64,000 nucleotides of DNA from Arthrobacter alpinus (GCF_001294625.1 NZ_CP012677.1:3162001-3226000); one strand, 5' to 3'. Positions 44,819 through 54,810 are shown, numbered from the stretch's first letter. Notes: a model not told the origin generated them from the sequence alone. A program made the numbers and translations.

Positions 44819-45090
44819 GCGTCCTCCTTCTTATGGGCCACAAACCTGGCCACGGTGACCGAGCCGATGAAGCCGATCACGCTAAGAACCACCAGCAGTG
44901 CAAGGTTGTCGGCGTGCCGGTTCAGTGCCATCTCCGTGGCCAGTGAGGCGCCAAAAATTGCCAGCAGCACATCTGCGGCAATCACACGGTCCAGCAGGGA
45001 AGGCCCCGCCGCAATCCGGTAAATGGTCCCGGCTGCCGCCAGTGAAAGTACGACGGCGACCATCACCACTACAATTTGCAGGCCTGTCAT
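44815..45090 (-). CDS. mrpF: Mrp antiporter subunit F
   Basis: A 91-residue, three-helix MrpF/PhaF protein (VVVMVAVVLSLAAAGTIYRI; RVIAADVLLAIFGASLATEM; LLVVLSVIGFIGSVTVARFV) with the conserved GPSLLDRVIAAD loop. The overlaps on both sides are 4 bp. Confidence 0.93.
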   Translation of the reverse strand: MTGLQIVVVMVAVVLSLAAAGTIYRIAAGPSLLDRVIAADVLLAIFGASLATEMALNRHADNLALLVVLSVIGFIGSVTVARFVAHKKEDA

Positions 45091-45665
45091 GGCGCCTCCC
45101 TAGGTGACGGCGGGGCCGTCTCTGCTTTGAGTGCCGCCAGTTCTTCACGGCTTCCCATGACACGAATGAGCCTGGCCTCGATCTCCTGGATTTCGGCACG
45201 AGCCTTCGTCACGCCCTCGGGCGTGGAGACGTTGAGTGCATGCACGTACAAGGTGGAGGTGCCGCGATCGACCTCCACCACCAAGGACCCTGGAATCAAG
45301 GACAGCACGTGGCCGGTGGCTGTCATCAAAAAATCCGATTTGCTGCGCAGGGGTACGGCGATAACAGCATTGCGGATGGCTGGCCCGCGCACCACGGCCA
45401 AGTAGAGCACCTGCACACTGGCCACCGTCACCTCACCAAGGAAGCGCAGCGTAAAGACGAGCGCCCGGAACACGTTGAAGCGGCCCGTCAGTTCAACGGG
45501 CGGCAGATAAAACGCTTTGGACACCCCAAAAGCGATCAAGGCACCAAAGACCAGGTTACCCAGGCTGAAATCCTGCCAGAGCGCACCCCACACAAAGACC
45601 ATCCAGATGAGCAGGGGCACCTTTTGCCACACGCCCCGCTTTCCCTCTTTCACCTTGGTACTCAT
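45087..45665 (-). CDS. mrpE: Mrp antiporter subunit E
   Basis: A 192-residue MrpE/PhaE protein: membrane helices at the N-terminus (VPLLIWMVFVWGALWQDFSL; LVFGALIAFGVSKAFYLP), then a cytoplasmic domain with LSLIPGSLVVEVDRGTSTLYVHAL, the family signature. The C-terminal tail (after residue 160) is charged. 4-bp overlaps with mrpD and mrpF. Confidence 0.92.
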   Translation of the reverse strand: MSTKVKEGKRGVWQKVPLLIWMVFVWGALWQDFSLGNLVFGALIAFGVSKAFYLPPVELTGRFNVFRALVFTLRFLGEVTVASVQVLYLAVVRGPAIRNAVIAVPLRSKSDFLMTATGHVLSLIPGSLVVEVDRGTSTLYVHALNVSTPEGVTKARAEIQEIEARLIRVMGSREELAALKAETAPPSPREAP

Positions 45666-47290
45666 GGTGCGCCCACCCCACTGCCCAAAACAGCCTCAAT
45701 ATACGGGGTGCGGGCCAACATGCCCTCGGCGGCTTGTTGACTGAACTCGAACAAGGGGCCGGCAAAAACGCTCATGGCAAGCCCCAGCGCCACCAACCCC
45801 ATGGTGGAATACACCATCATCTTGGGCAGGATGGGTATCTCGTTCTCGCCGGCAAACCGTCCCTCCGTGGCGTTAACGTGCTTGCTGGTCCGCAACGCGC
45901 TCATGCTGCGCCCCCCGGCAGCAACCGGCGCGGAGGCAAGCAGCACGGGGTCTGGATTCTCGGCGTCGGCGGTGCTGCGCCAAAACACCCGGTTCCAGAC
46001 GCGTGCCATAACCAGCAGGGTCAGCAAGCTGGCCACCACCCCGCCCACCACCAGCGCATAGGCTAGCGGTGAGCCGTTGGCGACACCGGCCTGCAGCAAC
46101 CCCAGCTTGCCCAGGAACCCGGAGAATGGCGGGATGCCGGCCAGGTTCATGGCGGGGATGAAATACAGCACGGCCAGGATAGGTGAGAGTTTGGCCAGGC
46201 CGCCCAGCCGCGTGATGGCCGAGGTCCCGCCGCGGCGTTCAATGAGGCCGGTCACCATGAACAAGCTGGTTTGGATGGTGATGTGGTGGATGACGTAGAA
46301 AATGGTGGCGGCCAGCCCCAGCACGGAGGACAGGGCGACGCCGAAGATCATGTACCCGATGTGGCTCACCAGGGTGAAGGAGAGCATTCGTTTAATGTCC
46401 GTCTGGGCCAAGGCGCCCAGGATGCCCACAAGCATGGTCAGCAACGCCACCCAGAGCAGTACGTCGTTAAAATCATCGGTGGGGAACAACAGGGTTTCGG
46501 TGCGGATGATCGCATACACGCCCACCTTGGTGAGCAGGCCGGCAAACACCGCGGTCACCGGGGCCGGGGCTGTCGGGTAGGAGTCGGGCAGCCAGAAGGA
46601 CAGCGGGAACACGGCCGCCTTGATCCCAAACGCCACCAGCAACAACACGTGCAGCAGCTGCTGGGTGCCCGGATCCAGCGCGCCAAGCTTGATGGCCAGG
46701 TCTGCCAGGTTCACGGTGCCGGTGGCCCCGTAGATCATGGCGATCGCTATCAGGAACAACAGCGAGGACACCACACTGACCACCACGTAGGTGATGCCCG
46801 CACGGATGCGTGAGCCGGTGCCGCCCAGCGTCATCAACACGTAGCTGGCCGTCAGTAGAATCTCAAAACCCACATAAAGGTTAAAGAGATCCCCTGCCAG
46901 GAAGGCGTTGGAAACCCCTGCCACCAGGATCAGGTAGGTGGGGTGGAAGACGGAGACGGGCCCGCTTTCTTCTCCGTCCGCGGCACCCTGGCCGGAGGCG
47001 TAGGCCAGCACTGCCAGACTGACGGCGGAGGAGACCACCAACAGCAGCGAGGAGAACTGGTCCGCCACCATGACAATGCCAAAGGGTGGAGCCCAGCCGC
47101 CCAATTGCACGGCAACGGGCCCGGAATTCCACACCACCGCCAGAACCCACACCTCCAGGGTCAGGGTGAGGGAAAGCGTTCCCAGGCTGACCCTGCGCTG
47201 GGCGCGGGGATGGCGAATAAGTACAAAGGCGATGGCCGCCCCGAGGAAGGGAAGCGCCACGGCAAGCGGAGCGAAGGAGGCGACATTCAT
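45662..47290 (-). CDS. mrpD: Mrp antiporter subunit D
   Basis: A 542-residue proton-translocating subunit homologous to complex I NuoM/N and MrpA, with about 14 helices. The conserved core holds VFHPTYLILVAGVSNAFLAG (Lys/Glu-bearing helices follow), LLLVAFGIKAAVFPLSFWLP with the key Lys, and LPDSYPTAPAPVTAVFAGLL. The C-terminal 60 residues add an extra loop and helix. Coupled to mrpC and mrpE by 4-bp overlaps. Confidence 0.95.
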   Translation of the reverse strand: MNVASFAPLAVALPFLGAAIAFVLIRHPRAQRRVSLGTLSLTLTLEVWVLAVVWNSGPVAVQLGGWAPPFGIVMVADQFSSLLLVVSSAVSLAVLAYASGQGAADGEESGPVSVFHPTYLILVAGVSNAFLAGDLFNLYVGFEILLTASYVLMTLGGTGSRIRAGITYVVVSVVSSLLFLIAIAMIYGATGTVNLADLAIKLGALDPGTQQLLHVLLLVAFGIKAAVFPLSFWLPDSYPTAPAPVTAVFAGLLTKVGVYAIIRTETLLFPTDDFNDVLLWVALLTMLVGILGALAQTDIKRMLSFTLVSHIGYMIFGVALSSVLGLAATIFYVIHHITIQTSLFMVTGLIERRGGTSAITRLGGLAKLSPILAVLYFIPAMNLAGIPPFSGFLGKLGLLQAGVANGSPLAYALVVGGVVASLLTLLVMARVWNRVFWRSTADAENPDPVLLASAPVAAGGRSMSALRTSKHVNATEGRFAGENEIPILPKMMVYSTMGLVALGLAMSVFAGPLFEFSQQAAEGMLARTPYIEAVLGSGVGAP

Positions 47291-47865
47291 GAGCGGTCCT
47301 CCGGCGCCTGCGGCTCGGCATTCGGCTGGGCATTCGGCTGGGCATTCGGCTTCGCATTATGCCTGGCCCGCGAATGGGCGTTGTGCGCGGTGGCGGATTT
47401 CTTCAAGGTGACTCCTGGGATCATCTCTCGGCTCTCAAGGGGGTGATCGTTCTCATGGAAGTCGGAAATTTCGATGGCGATCTCGGAGTCCTCCTCAACG
47501 TCAAAGAGGTCTTGACTAGCCACCCGCAGATCCTCCCGGTCATCCTGGATGACATCTGCGTGGCTGAGCAGCCACGAGCGGTAGATCAGGCTGAGCATGA
47601 ATGCCGTAACAGCAAAGGAAATGACAATGGAGGTGAGGATGAACGCCTGTGGCAGCGGGTCGTTATATTCCGTTGCCGGAATATCTTTGTTGAAGATCGG
47701 TGCCAGCCCGGCGTAGCCGCCGGTTGTCAGCAACAAGATGTTGGTGGCGTTGGCCAGCAACATCAATCCCAGCAGCACTCGGGTCAGGCTGCGTTCAAGC
47801 AACAGGTAGATGCCAATGGCGTAGAGGACACCCATCACCAGGAGCAGGGTCATGTTGATGCTCAT
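47287..47865 (-). CDS. mrpC: Mrp antiporter subunit C, with a long hydrophilic tail
   Basis: This 192-residue protein: residues 1-110 are a NuoK-like three-helix MrpC (LLLVMGVLYAIGIYLLLE, LGLMLLANATNILLLTTGG, TSIVISFAVTAFMLSLIYR). The remaining 80 residues form an acidic, then Asn/Ala/Pro-rich tail in which NAQP repeats, encoded by tandem 12-base words at about 47327-47350. MrpC is usually about 110-150 residues, so the tail is unusual. 4-bp overlaps on both sides. Confidence 0.92.
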   Translation of the reverse strand: MSINMTLLLVMGVLYAIGIYLLLERSLTRVLLGLMLLANATNILLLTTGGYAGLAPIFNKDIPATEYNDPLPQAFILTSIVISFAVTAFMLSLIYRSWLLSHADVIQDDREDLRVASQDLFDVEEDSEIAIEISDFHENDHPLESREMIPGVTLKKSATAHNAHSRARHNAKPNAQPNAQPNAEPQAPEDRS

Positions 47866-50843
47866 CGTCCCGCCTCCAAAGGCTCGTCGTCTTCGATCAA
47901 GGTGATGCCACCGAGACCGTCTTCTTCATGCTGGTCAATTTCGGAGCCCAGGCTGCGCAGCACATCAACCACCAAGCCCACCACCACCAGGTACACGCCA
48001 ATATCGAACATGGTGGAGGTGACAAACTTGATGTGCCCAAAAACCGGAAGGTCGAAGGAGAGGATGGCACTTTGGAAGATCTCCGCGCCAAAGAACAATG
48101 GCGTGATGCCCGTCAGCGCGGCCGCCGCCAAACCCACACCCAGCAAGGTTCCAGCTGAAATCCTGGTGGCCTCCGCCAGTTCAAAACGGCCGCCAGCCAG
48201 GTACCTGATGGTCAGCGCCAGGCCGGCCACCAGGCCGCCGGCAAAGCCTCCACCGGTGCCGTTGTGCCCAGCGAGCAAGAGGTAGATGGAGAGCACGATG
48301 ATGCTGTGGAACACGAGGCGGGTGACCACCTCAATGATGATGGAGCGCCGTTCCGGGGCCAAGGTGCGCCCGGCCACCAGCCAGGGGTTGCCGGCGGTGG
48401 CCGTGAAGCGCTTGGCGAGTTCCGCCGTCGTACTCGGGGACTTCCCCCCGTCCGCCACGCGTCCAATGCTTCCCGTGGCCACTGTTGCGGCGCGGGCAAG
48501 CCGCTGGCCGCGCCCACGAACAAAGATCAAACTGGCCACACCCGTCGCGGCAATGGCCAGGACCGAGATCTCACCAAAGGTATCCCAGGCGCGGATGTCC
48601 ACAAGCGTGACGTTGACAACGTTCAGGCCGCCGCCACCTTCATAGGCCATCTTGGGCAGTTCCAGGCTGATGGGCGTGGCAATCCGCGAGCCCATGGCCA
48701 CCACGCCCACCACCACCATGACGGCCCCAAACGTGACACCCAAGACGATGCGCAAGAGCTTGTGATTCCCGGCAGTGCGTTCCTGCAGTCCCGGGGGCAG
48801 CGAACGCATGGCCAGCACAAACGCCACCAGAATGATGGTTTCCACCAACATCTGCGTCAACGCCAGATCAGGCGCGCCTTGCAAGGCAAAGATCAGCGCC
48901 ACGCCATAACCGGTGACCGAGACCATCAACACGGCCATGAAACGCTTGTTGGCCCTGGTCGCGGCCACCGCACCCACCGCGATGGCAATTCCTGCAACAA
49001 CCTGGAACGGGGAACCAGAGTCAAAGAAGTAAACCTTCTTGCTCCAGCTCTGCTCGGTGATGACCAGCACAGCCCCAATGCTGGCCAGTGCGGTGCCCAT
49101 GATGACCACCAGATAGAAGAACAGCGAGCCGCGCTGTGTGCGGCCGGTAACCCAGATGGCCACCCGGTCCAGCACCACGATTGACTGCCGGTAGCCGCGT
49201 TCAAAGTCGATCACGGGCGGCAGCTTGGCTTGCAACCGTTCGACCCGCTGCCGCACCGCGAACAAACCCAGTCCGCCGGCCACCACCACCACACTCAACG
49301 CCAATGGCAGTGTGAAACCGTGCCAAAGCGAGAGATGCAAGCTCGCTGGATCATCGGCGCGGAACTGGGCGCTGTAGGGGGCAATCCAGCCTTCCACCAG
49401 GTGGGGGTAGAGCCCGTAGGTAACTGTGAGCAGGCTCAGTAGGGCCGGTGCGCCCAGGAACAAGGCACCCACCGGCTTGAACGCGGTGGCCATGCCCTTT
49501 GGCTTTTTCGCAAAGCCACCCCACATGAACCGCGCACTGTAGGCGAAGGTCAGGATGGAACCCACCACCATGCTGGCCAGCACCAGGACACCGATGGTGG
49601 TTCCGGCAGGGCCGTAGCGGGCATTGGCTGCAAAGGCCGCAAACACCGCTTCCTTGGCGACGAATCCGGCCAACGGCGGCAGCCCGGCCATGGAGGCCGC
49701 GCAAATCAAGGCGACCACGCCCAGCTTTGGTGCCGACCGGAACACCCCGGACAGTTCGCGGATGTCGCGTGTTCCTGACTGGTGGTCGATGATGCCCACC
49801 ACCAGGAACAACGCCGCCTTGAACAGCCCGTGAGCCAGGACCATGGCCATGCCGGCCATGGCGGCTTCTTTGCTACCCAACCCCACGACGACGGTCAGGA
49901 AACCAAGCTGGCTGACAGTGCCGTAGGCGAGGATCAGTTTCAGGTCGTGCTGGCGCAGGGCCCGCCAGCCGCCCACCAGCATGGTGGCAAGCCCCAGGAC
50001 GGTGATGATCAGCTGCCAGTATTCGGTTCCGGAAAAGCCGGGGGCCAGGCGGGCGATCAGATAGATGCCTGCCTTCACCATGGCGGCGGCATGCAGGTAA
50101 GCACTGACAGGTGTGGGAGCCGCCATGGCGCCGGGCAGCCAGAAATGGAAGGGCACCAGGGCCGACTTAGTCACGGCCCCCACCAAGATCAGCGCAATCC
50201 CAATGTCCAGGGCGGTGCCGGGGGCTCCCGTGGCTGCCACCAATTCCGGGGCCTTGGCCAGCAGGCCCGAGATGCTGTACGTGCCGGCAGCCTCACCCAC
50301 CATGATCAAGCCCACCAGCATGGCCAGCCCGCCAAAGGTGGTGACCATCAACGCCTGCAAGGCGGCGCGCCGGGCAGCGATACGGGTGCGGGCGTACCCA
50401 ATCAAAAGATAGGAAAGAACAGTTGTCAGTTCCCAGAAGACAAACAACAAGATCAAGTTGTCGGCCGTGACCAGGCCAAACATGACGCCGGCGAAAGCCA
50501 CCAACTGGGCACCAAAGCCGCCCAGCCCGGCGTCGTCCGTCTTAAAATAACGGGCACAGTAGGCCAGCACCAGGGCGCCAACACCGAGCACCAGCAGCGA
50601 CATCATCCACGAGAGCTGGTCCATGCGGAACGTCAGATTCACCTCGAGGACCGAAATCCAGGGGATGTTCACGGAGGGACTTATAGCCGTCGGCGAATAG
50701 ACGGCCTCATATTGGCTCAACAGCCAGATGAAGCTCGCTGCGGGGACGGCGGCCAGCACGTAGAACGCGGCACGGCCCACCCGGGCAAACAAAATGGGCG
50801 CAAGAATGGCCACGAGGAAATGCGCACACAGGACAATCAACAC
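47862..50843 (-). CDS. mrpA: Fused Mrp antiporter subunits A and B
   Basis: This 993-residue protein starts at GTG 50843 with SD GGAG at 6-nt spacing; an upstream in-frame extension is not family-like. Residues 1-790 are MrpA: NuoL-like with LLLFVFWELTTVLSYLLIGY (catalytic Glu), LVGAVTKSALVPFHFWLPGA (Lys) and HAAAMVKAGIYLIARLAPGF. The C-terminal part, from about 840, is the MnhB/MrpB domain (ITRLVFHSIIVLSIYLLLAGH-like, then NGTGGGFAGGLVAGLALT). It is the first gene of the Mrp operon, which exchanges Na+ (or K+) for H+ and supports alkali and salt tolerance. Confidence 0.94.
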   Translation of the reverse strand: MLIVLCAHFLVAILAPILFARVGRAAFYVLAAVPAASFIWLLSQYEAVYSPTAISPSVNIPWISVLEVNLTFRMDQLSWMMSLLVLGVGALVLAYCARYFKTDDAGLGGFGAQLVAFAGVMFGLVTADNLILLFVFWELTTVLSYLLIGYARTRIAARRAALQALMVTTFGGLAMLVGLIMVGEAAGTYSISGLLAKAPELVAATGAPGTALDIGIALILVGAVTKSALVPFHFWLPGAMAAPTPVSAYLHAAAMVKAGIYLIARLAPGFSGTEYWQLIITVLGLATMLVGGWRALRQHDLKLILAYGTVSQLGFLTVVVGLGSKEAAMAGMAMVLAHGLFKAALFLVVGIIDHQSGTRDIRELSGVFRSAPKLGVVALICAASMAGLPPLAGFVAKEAVFAAFAANARYGPAGTTIGVLVLASMVVGSILTFAYSARFMWGGFAKKPKGMATAFKPVGALFLGAPALLSLLTVTYGLYPHLVEGWIAPYSAQFRADDPASLHLSLWHGFTLPLALSVVVVAGGLGLFAVRQRVERLQAKLPPVIDFERGYRQSIVVLDRVAIWVTGRTQRGSLFFYLVVIMGTALASIGAVLVITEQSWSKKVYFFDSGSPFQVVAGIAIAVGAVAATRANKRFMAVLMVSVTGYGVALIFALQGAPDLALTQMLVETIILVAFVLAMRSLPPGLQERTAGNHKLLRIVLGVTFGAVMVVVGVVAMGSRIATPISLELPKMAYEGGGGLNVVNVTLVDIRAWDTFGEISVLAIAATGVASLIFVRGRGQRLARAATVATGSIGRVADGGKSPSTTAELAKRFTATAGNPWLVAGRTLAPERRSIIIEVVTRLVFHSIIVLSIYLLLAGHNGTGGGFAGGLVAGLALTIRYLAGGRFELAEATRISAGTLLGVGLAAAALTGITPLFFGAEIFQSAILSFDLPVFGHIKFVTSTMFDIGVYLVVVGLVVDVLRSLGSEIDQHEEDGLGGITLIEDDEPLEAGR

Positions 50844-50972
50844 AGTGGGCTCCGCATGTTTGGGGCTGGCGTCACAAGCGCGGACAGAGAAATCGGCAGA
50901 ATCCGACCGTTCCAGCCTACCAACTCCCGTGCCTGATGTGACGCGGCACAAGCCGCCCGCACCCAAGGGTGA

Positions 50973-50995
50973 GCGTCATCACAACGTTATGACGC
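50973..50995. promoter_or_regulatory. Inverted repeat between mrpA and the MFS gene
   Basis: GCGTCAT (50973-50979), 9-nt spacer, ATGACGC (50989-50995), lying in the divergent promoter region. It is a possible operator for either gene. Confidence 0.4.
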
Positions 50996-51054
50996 GGCTT
51001 GATGTTTGCGCGCGCGCCACCGCCCGGTAACTTTGGGCGGCTACTATGTGGCGT

Positions 51055-52383
51055 ATGACTGAGTACCCGCCGGCTGCCGCCTACCCGCCAGCCCCCACGG
51101 CCAAACAACCCGGCACCACCTGGCAGATTGTGGCTTGGTCCCTGTGGGACTGGGGCGGTGCCGCTTTTAACGCGGTCATGACCACCTTCATCTTCACCGC
51201 GCTCTACCTCACCGGGGACGCCTTTGGCGGGGCGGATCACGCCACGGCTGTTTTGGCTTTCACCATGTCGGTATCCGGGCTGTTCATTGCGCTCCTGGCA
51301 CCCGTCGCCGGGCAGCGCAGCGACCACAGCGGTCGGCGCAAGCTGTGGCTGGGCATCAACACGGTCATTGTTGCGGTCCTGACCGGCGCCTGCTTCTTTG
51401 TCCAGCCCCAGGAGTCCTACCTGCTCTTTGGCTGTTTCCTGATCGCCGCCGGGCACGTGTTCTTTGAGCTGGCCGGCGTGAACTACAACGCCATGCTGTT
51501 GCAAATTTCAACGAAGTCCACCATTGGCAAGATCAGCGGTTTCGGCTGGGCTGCAGGCTACCTTGGCGGCATCGTGGCACTGCTGATCGTTTTCTTTGCC
51601 CTGATCAAGCCCGAGGTCGCAATCTTTGGGATCACGGCCGCGGATGGCATGAGCTACCGGGCCGTTGCCGTTTTCTCAGCCCTGTGGATCCTGGTGTTTT
51701 CCATCCCCGTGCTGCTGGCCATTCCGGAATCCAAGCCGGATCCCACGATGCCCAAGGTGGGCTTCTTCCAGTCCTACCGTGAGCTGTTCCGCACCATTGT
51801 GCGGCTGGCAAAAACCCAACCACACACGCTGTACTTCCTGATTTCATCGGCCATTTTTCGTGACGGCCTGGCGGCGATCTTCACCTTCGGGGCCGTCCTG
51901 GCTGTGGGCTCCTTCGGTTTCAAAACCGGTGATGTGCTGATCTTTGCCATCGCCGGCAACGTGGTGGCCGCCATCGGCGCCCTGTCCGCAGGGTATTTCG
52001 ATGACAAGTTTGGGCCCAAGGCCGTCATTGTCACCTCACTTCTGGGCCTGCTGGCCTCCGGAGGGATCCTGCTGTTCCTCGACGGGAAAACAGCGTTCTG
52101 GGTCTTTGGACTGATCCTGTGCCTGTTCGTGGGACCGGCCCAGTCCTCGGCCCGCACGTTCATGGGACGCCTGGCGCCCCCAGGTCATGAGGGCGAATTG
52201 TTTGGCCTCTACGCGACCACCGGCCGCGCGGTGTCCTTCCTGGCCCCGCTGCTGTTCGCCCAGTCCATCCTGCTCTTCGGAGCCCAAAAATGGGGCATCA
52301 TCGGCATCTTGGTGGTCCTCCTGGCGGGGCTGGTGCTGCTCGTGCCGGTCAAAGCCCCGCCCCGTGGGGGCGCGGCAGCTTAG
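51055..52383 (+). CDS. MFS transporter, UMF1/Atg22-like
   Basis: This 442-residue protein has 12 predicted membrane helices. The start IVAWSLWDWGGAAFNAVMTT matches the UMF1 family (DWGNSAF-like motif), and the A-motif loop is GQRSDHSGRRK. Such proteins are thought to export amino acids or drugs, without a firm substrate. TACTAT (51042-51047) stands 7 nt before ATG 51055, suggesting a leaderless mRNA starting there; ATG 51046 overlaps that hexamer and is less likely. Divergent from the mrp operon. Confidence 0.85.
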   Translation: MTEYPPAAAYPPAPTAKQPGTTWQIVAWSLWDWGGAAFNAVMTTFIFTALYLTGDAFGGADHATAVLAFTMSVSGLFIALLAPVAGQRSDHSGRRKLWLGINTVIVAVLTGACFFVQPQESYLLFGCFLIAAGHVFFELAGVNYNAMLLQISTKSTIGKISGFGWAAGYLGGIVALLIVFFALIKPEVAIFGITAADGMSYRAVAVFSALWILVFSIPVLLAIPESKPDPTMPKVGFFQSYRELFRTIVRLAKTQPHTLYFLISSAIFRDGLAAIFTFGAVLAVGSFGFKTGDVLIFAIAGNVVAAIGALSAGYFDDKFGPKAVIVTSLLGLLASGGILLFLDGKTAFWVFGLILCLFVGPAQSSARTFMGRLAPPGHEGELFGLYATTGRAVSFLAPLLFAQSILLFGAQKWGIIGILVVLLAGLVLLVPVKAPPRGGAAA

Positions 52384-52424
52384 CGGGGCAGATCCCCCGT
52401 GAGCTCTGAGATATGGCCCGTGCG

Positions 52425-53000
52425 CTAAATGGCGGTGCGGTGAAAGTTCTGGAAAGACCGCGACGCCGTGGGGCCACGCTGACCCTGGTAACGGTTGAGG
52501 TAAGGCCCGGTACCGTACGGGTTCTCCGCCGGTGAGGAGAGCTGGAAGAAGCACAGCTGGCCAATCTTCATCCCCGGCCAGAGCTTGATGGGCAGGGTGG
52601 CCACATTGGAAAGTTCCAAGGTGATGTGGCCCGAGAAGCCGGGGTCGATGAAGCCGGCCGTGGAGTGTGTCACCAGGCCCAGACGCCCCAGGGAGGACTT
52701 GCCTTCCAGACGCGCCGCCAGATTGTCCGGCAAGGTGACAGTCTCGTAGGTGGAGCTCAAGACAAACTCGCCCGGGTGCAAGATGAACGGCTCATCGGCA
52801 GCAACTTCCACCAGACGGGTCAGGTCCGGCTGCTCTTCCGACGGATCGATGTGGGCGTAGCGGTGGTTGTCAAAAAGTCGAAAGAACCTGTCCATGCGCA
52901 CATCAACACTAGATGGTTGCACCATGGAGGGGTCATAGGGGTCCAAGACAATGCGCTTGGCGTCAATTTCGGCTCGAATGTCGCGGTCTGAGATCAGCAC
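52425..53000 (-). CDS. dcd: dCTP deaminase (possibly also dUTPase)
   Basis: This 191-residue trimeric enzyme deaminates dCTP to dUTP for thymidylate synthesis. Signatures: [50 protein letters not shown] then [15 protein letters not shown], with the catalytic Ser-Arg and Glu residues of the family. Actinobacterial enzymes of this length are often bifunctional, also cleaving dUTP. GTG 53000 follows TATTTT by 6 nt on the minus strand (53012-53007), with AGAAGG between as possible SD. Confidence 0.95.
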   Translation of the reverse strand: MLISDRDIRAEIDAKRIVLDPYDPSMVQPSSVDVRMDRFFRLFDNHRYAHIDPSEEQPDLTRLVEVAADEPFILHPGEFVLSSTYETVTLPDNLAARLEGKSSLGRLGLVTHSTAGFIDPGFSGHITLELSNVATLPIKLWPGMKIGQLCFFQLSSPAENPYGTGPYLNRYQGQRGPTASRSFQNFHRTAI

Positions 53001-53123
53001 CTTCTAAAAATAGCGCATTGGAGCTACACTGGCGCAGTTCAGCGGCACCGAAGAATTATTTGGCACCGGGATGGCGTTGAGATCAAACGGTAGCTCACAC
53101 AGTTTCAGCGCTAAGGTAGGACC

Positions 53124-53609
53124 ATGAATATTGAAGAGACTCCTCTTCCGGGCATTGGTGTCCGCCGGGAATTGCGGCTCGCCACCGGGCGCCGGGTGGG
53201 CGTGGTGACCCACCGCGACGGCCAGACAGAGCTGATCCTTTCCCGCATTGATGATCCCGACGCCTGCGCCGCGTCCATCCCGCTCAGTGCCGAGGAAGCC
53301 GCGGCGCTGGGTTCGCTTTTGGGTTCCGCCCAGCTCATTGCCCAGCTCGCTGCCGAGCAAGAGAACGTTTCCGGAGTGACCACGCACCAAATCTTGATCC
53401 GCAAGGGTTCCCGCTACGCTGGCCGGCCTTTGGGAGACACGCAGATGCGCACCCGCACCGGAACCTCCATCGTGGCTTTGCTTCGCGATGACGATGTCAT
53501 TGGCTCCCCACGCCCGGACGAAGTCCTGCACGCCGGCGATTTGGCTGTGATCGTCGGCACCGACGAGGGTCTGGCGCAGGCAGCCTTGATTTTGCAGTCC
53601 AGGTTGTAA
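53124..53609 (+). CDS. Antiporter regulatory subunit with RCK-C/TrkA-C domain (KhtT-like)
   Basis: A 161-residue cytosolic protein: the N-terminal domain (PLPGIGVRRELRLATGRRVG) resembles KhtT/YhaT, and the C-terminal half (about 85-160) is a TrkA-C domain (GRPLGDTQMRTRTGTSIVAL, DEVLHAGDLAVIVGT). It binds a ligand such as c-di-AMP or nucleotide in relatives and gates the antiporter encoded 7 bp downstream. ATG 53124 follows TAAGGT (53112-53117) by 6 nt. Confidence 0.88.
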   Translation: MNIEETPLPGIGVRRELRLATGRRVGVVTHRDGQTELILSRIDDPDACAASIPLSAEEAAALGSLLGSAQLIAQLAAEQENVSGVTTHQILIRKGSRYAGRPLGDTQMRTRTGTSIVALLRDDDVIGSPRPDEVLHAGDLAVIVGTDEGLAQAALILQSRL

Positions 53610-53616
53610 TTCACCA

Positions 53617-54810
53617 ATGGACCCGACGACGCTCTCCCTCATCCAACTCGGCATAGTCTTTTTCGGGCTCGGGTTTCTGGGACGCCTCGCCGGGCGTATT
53701 GGCATGTCCCCGGTTCCGCTATACCTGCTGGGCGGGCTCGCTTTTGGCGAGGGCGGGTTCGTCAACCTGGCCGGGATTGACGGCTTCGCCCACATCGCCA
53801 GCGAGATTGGTGTCATCCTCCTGCTGCTTATGCTTGGTTTGGAATATACGGCCAAGGAACTGGTGACGGGCCTGCGCCAGTCGTGGATGGCCGGGCTGAT
53901 GGACCTGGTCCTGAACATGCTCCCGGGGGTGGCTGTGGCATTGATCCTGGGGTGGGGGCCGGTGGGTGCGCTGGTCATGGCCGGCATCACCTACATCTCC
54001 TCCTCGGGCATCATCGCCAAAGTTTTGGGTGACTTGGGCCGGCTGGGTAACCGAGAGACCCCCGTGATCTTATCCATTTTGGTCATCGAAGATTTGGCCA
54101 TGGCGGCGTACCTGCCCATTCTGACCGCCGTCCTGTCCGGGGTCTCATTCGCGGGCGGGCTGAGCGCAGTTGGCATCTCCCTCGCCGTCATCACGGCGGT
54201 CTTGGTGGTGGCCCTGCGTTTTGGACACGTTGTTTCCAAGGCTTTGGACAGCCCCGACAGGGAGTCGTTCCTACTCAAACTACTTGGGGCGGCGCTTTTG
54301 GTTGCGGGTCTCGCCTCAGCCCTGCAGGTCTCTGCCGCCGTGGGGGCGTTCTTGTTGGGGATCGCTATTTCCGGTGGTACGGCACAGAGCGCCACCCGCG
54401 TCTTGGAGCCGCTGCGGGACCTGTTCGCTGCCATGTTCTTCGTCTTGTTCGGCCTGAACACCGACCCGCGCACCATTCCCCCGGTGCTCGGTTTTGCCTT
54501 GGCTCTGGCCGTAGTTTCCGCCACCACCAAGGTCTTCACTGGTTGGTGGGCGGCCAAGCGGCAAGGCATTGCCGTGCTGGGACGTGCACGGGCCGGTGCT
54601 GCGCTGATTGCCCGCGGCGAGTTTTCCATTGTCATTGCCGGACTGGCGGTGGCCTCCGGTGCCGTTCCGGCCCAACTGGCCGCCCTGGCCACCACCTATG
54701 TGCTGATCATGGCCGTCTTTGGCCCCATCGCGACCCGTTATGTGGAGCCCGTGGTGCGATTTTTTCAGGGCAAAAAGCCGCAGGCCCAGGAACCCGAACT
54801 CTCCTTTTAG
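53617..54810 (+). CDS. CPA2 K+/H+ antiporter membrane subunit (KhtU-like)
   Basis: A 397-residue protein with about 13 membrane helices, KefB/KhtU type: GFLGRLAGRIGMSPVPLYLL, VILLLLMLGLEYTAKELV, YISSSGIIAKVLGDLGRLGN and VILSILVIEDLAMAAYLPIL, with the conserved ED pair in helix 5. No soluble RCK domain is attached: it is the separate gene just upstream. Likely K+ efflux in exchange for H+. The C-terminus ends in a short basic/acidic tail. Confidence 0.92.
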   Translation: MDPTTLSLIQLGIVFFGLGFLGRLAGRIGMSPVPLYLLGGLAFGEGGFVNLAGIDGFAHIASEIGVILLLLMLGLEYTAKELVTGLRQSWMAGLMDLVLNMLPGVAVALILGWGPVGALVMAGITYISSSGIIAKVLGDLGRLGNRETPVILSILVIEDLAMAAYLPILTAVLSGVSFAGGLSAVGISLAVITAVLVVALRFGHVVSKALDSPDRESFLLKLLGAALLVAGLASALQVSAAVGAFLLGIAISGGTAQSATRVLEPLRDLFAAMFFVLFGLNTDPRTIPPVLGFALALAVVSATTKVFTGWWAAKRQGIAVLGRARAGAALIARGEFSIVIAGLAVASGAVPAQLAALATTYVLIMAVFGPIATRYVEPVVRFFQGKKPQAQEPELSF

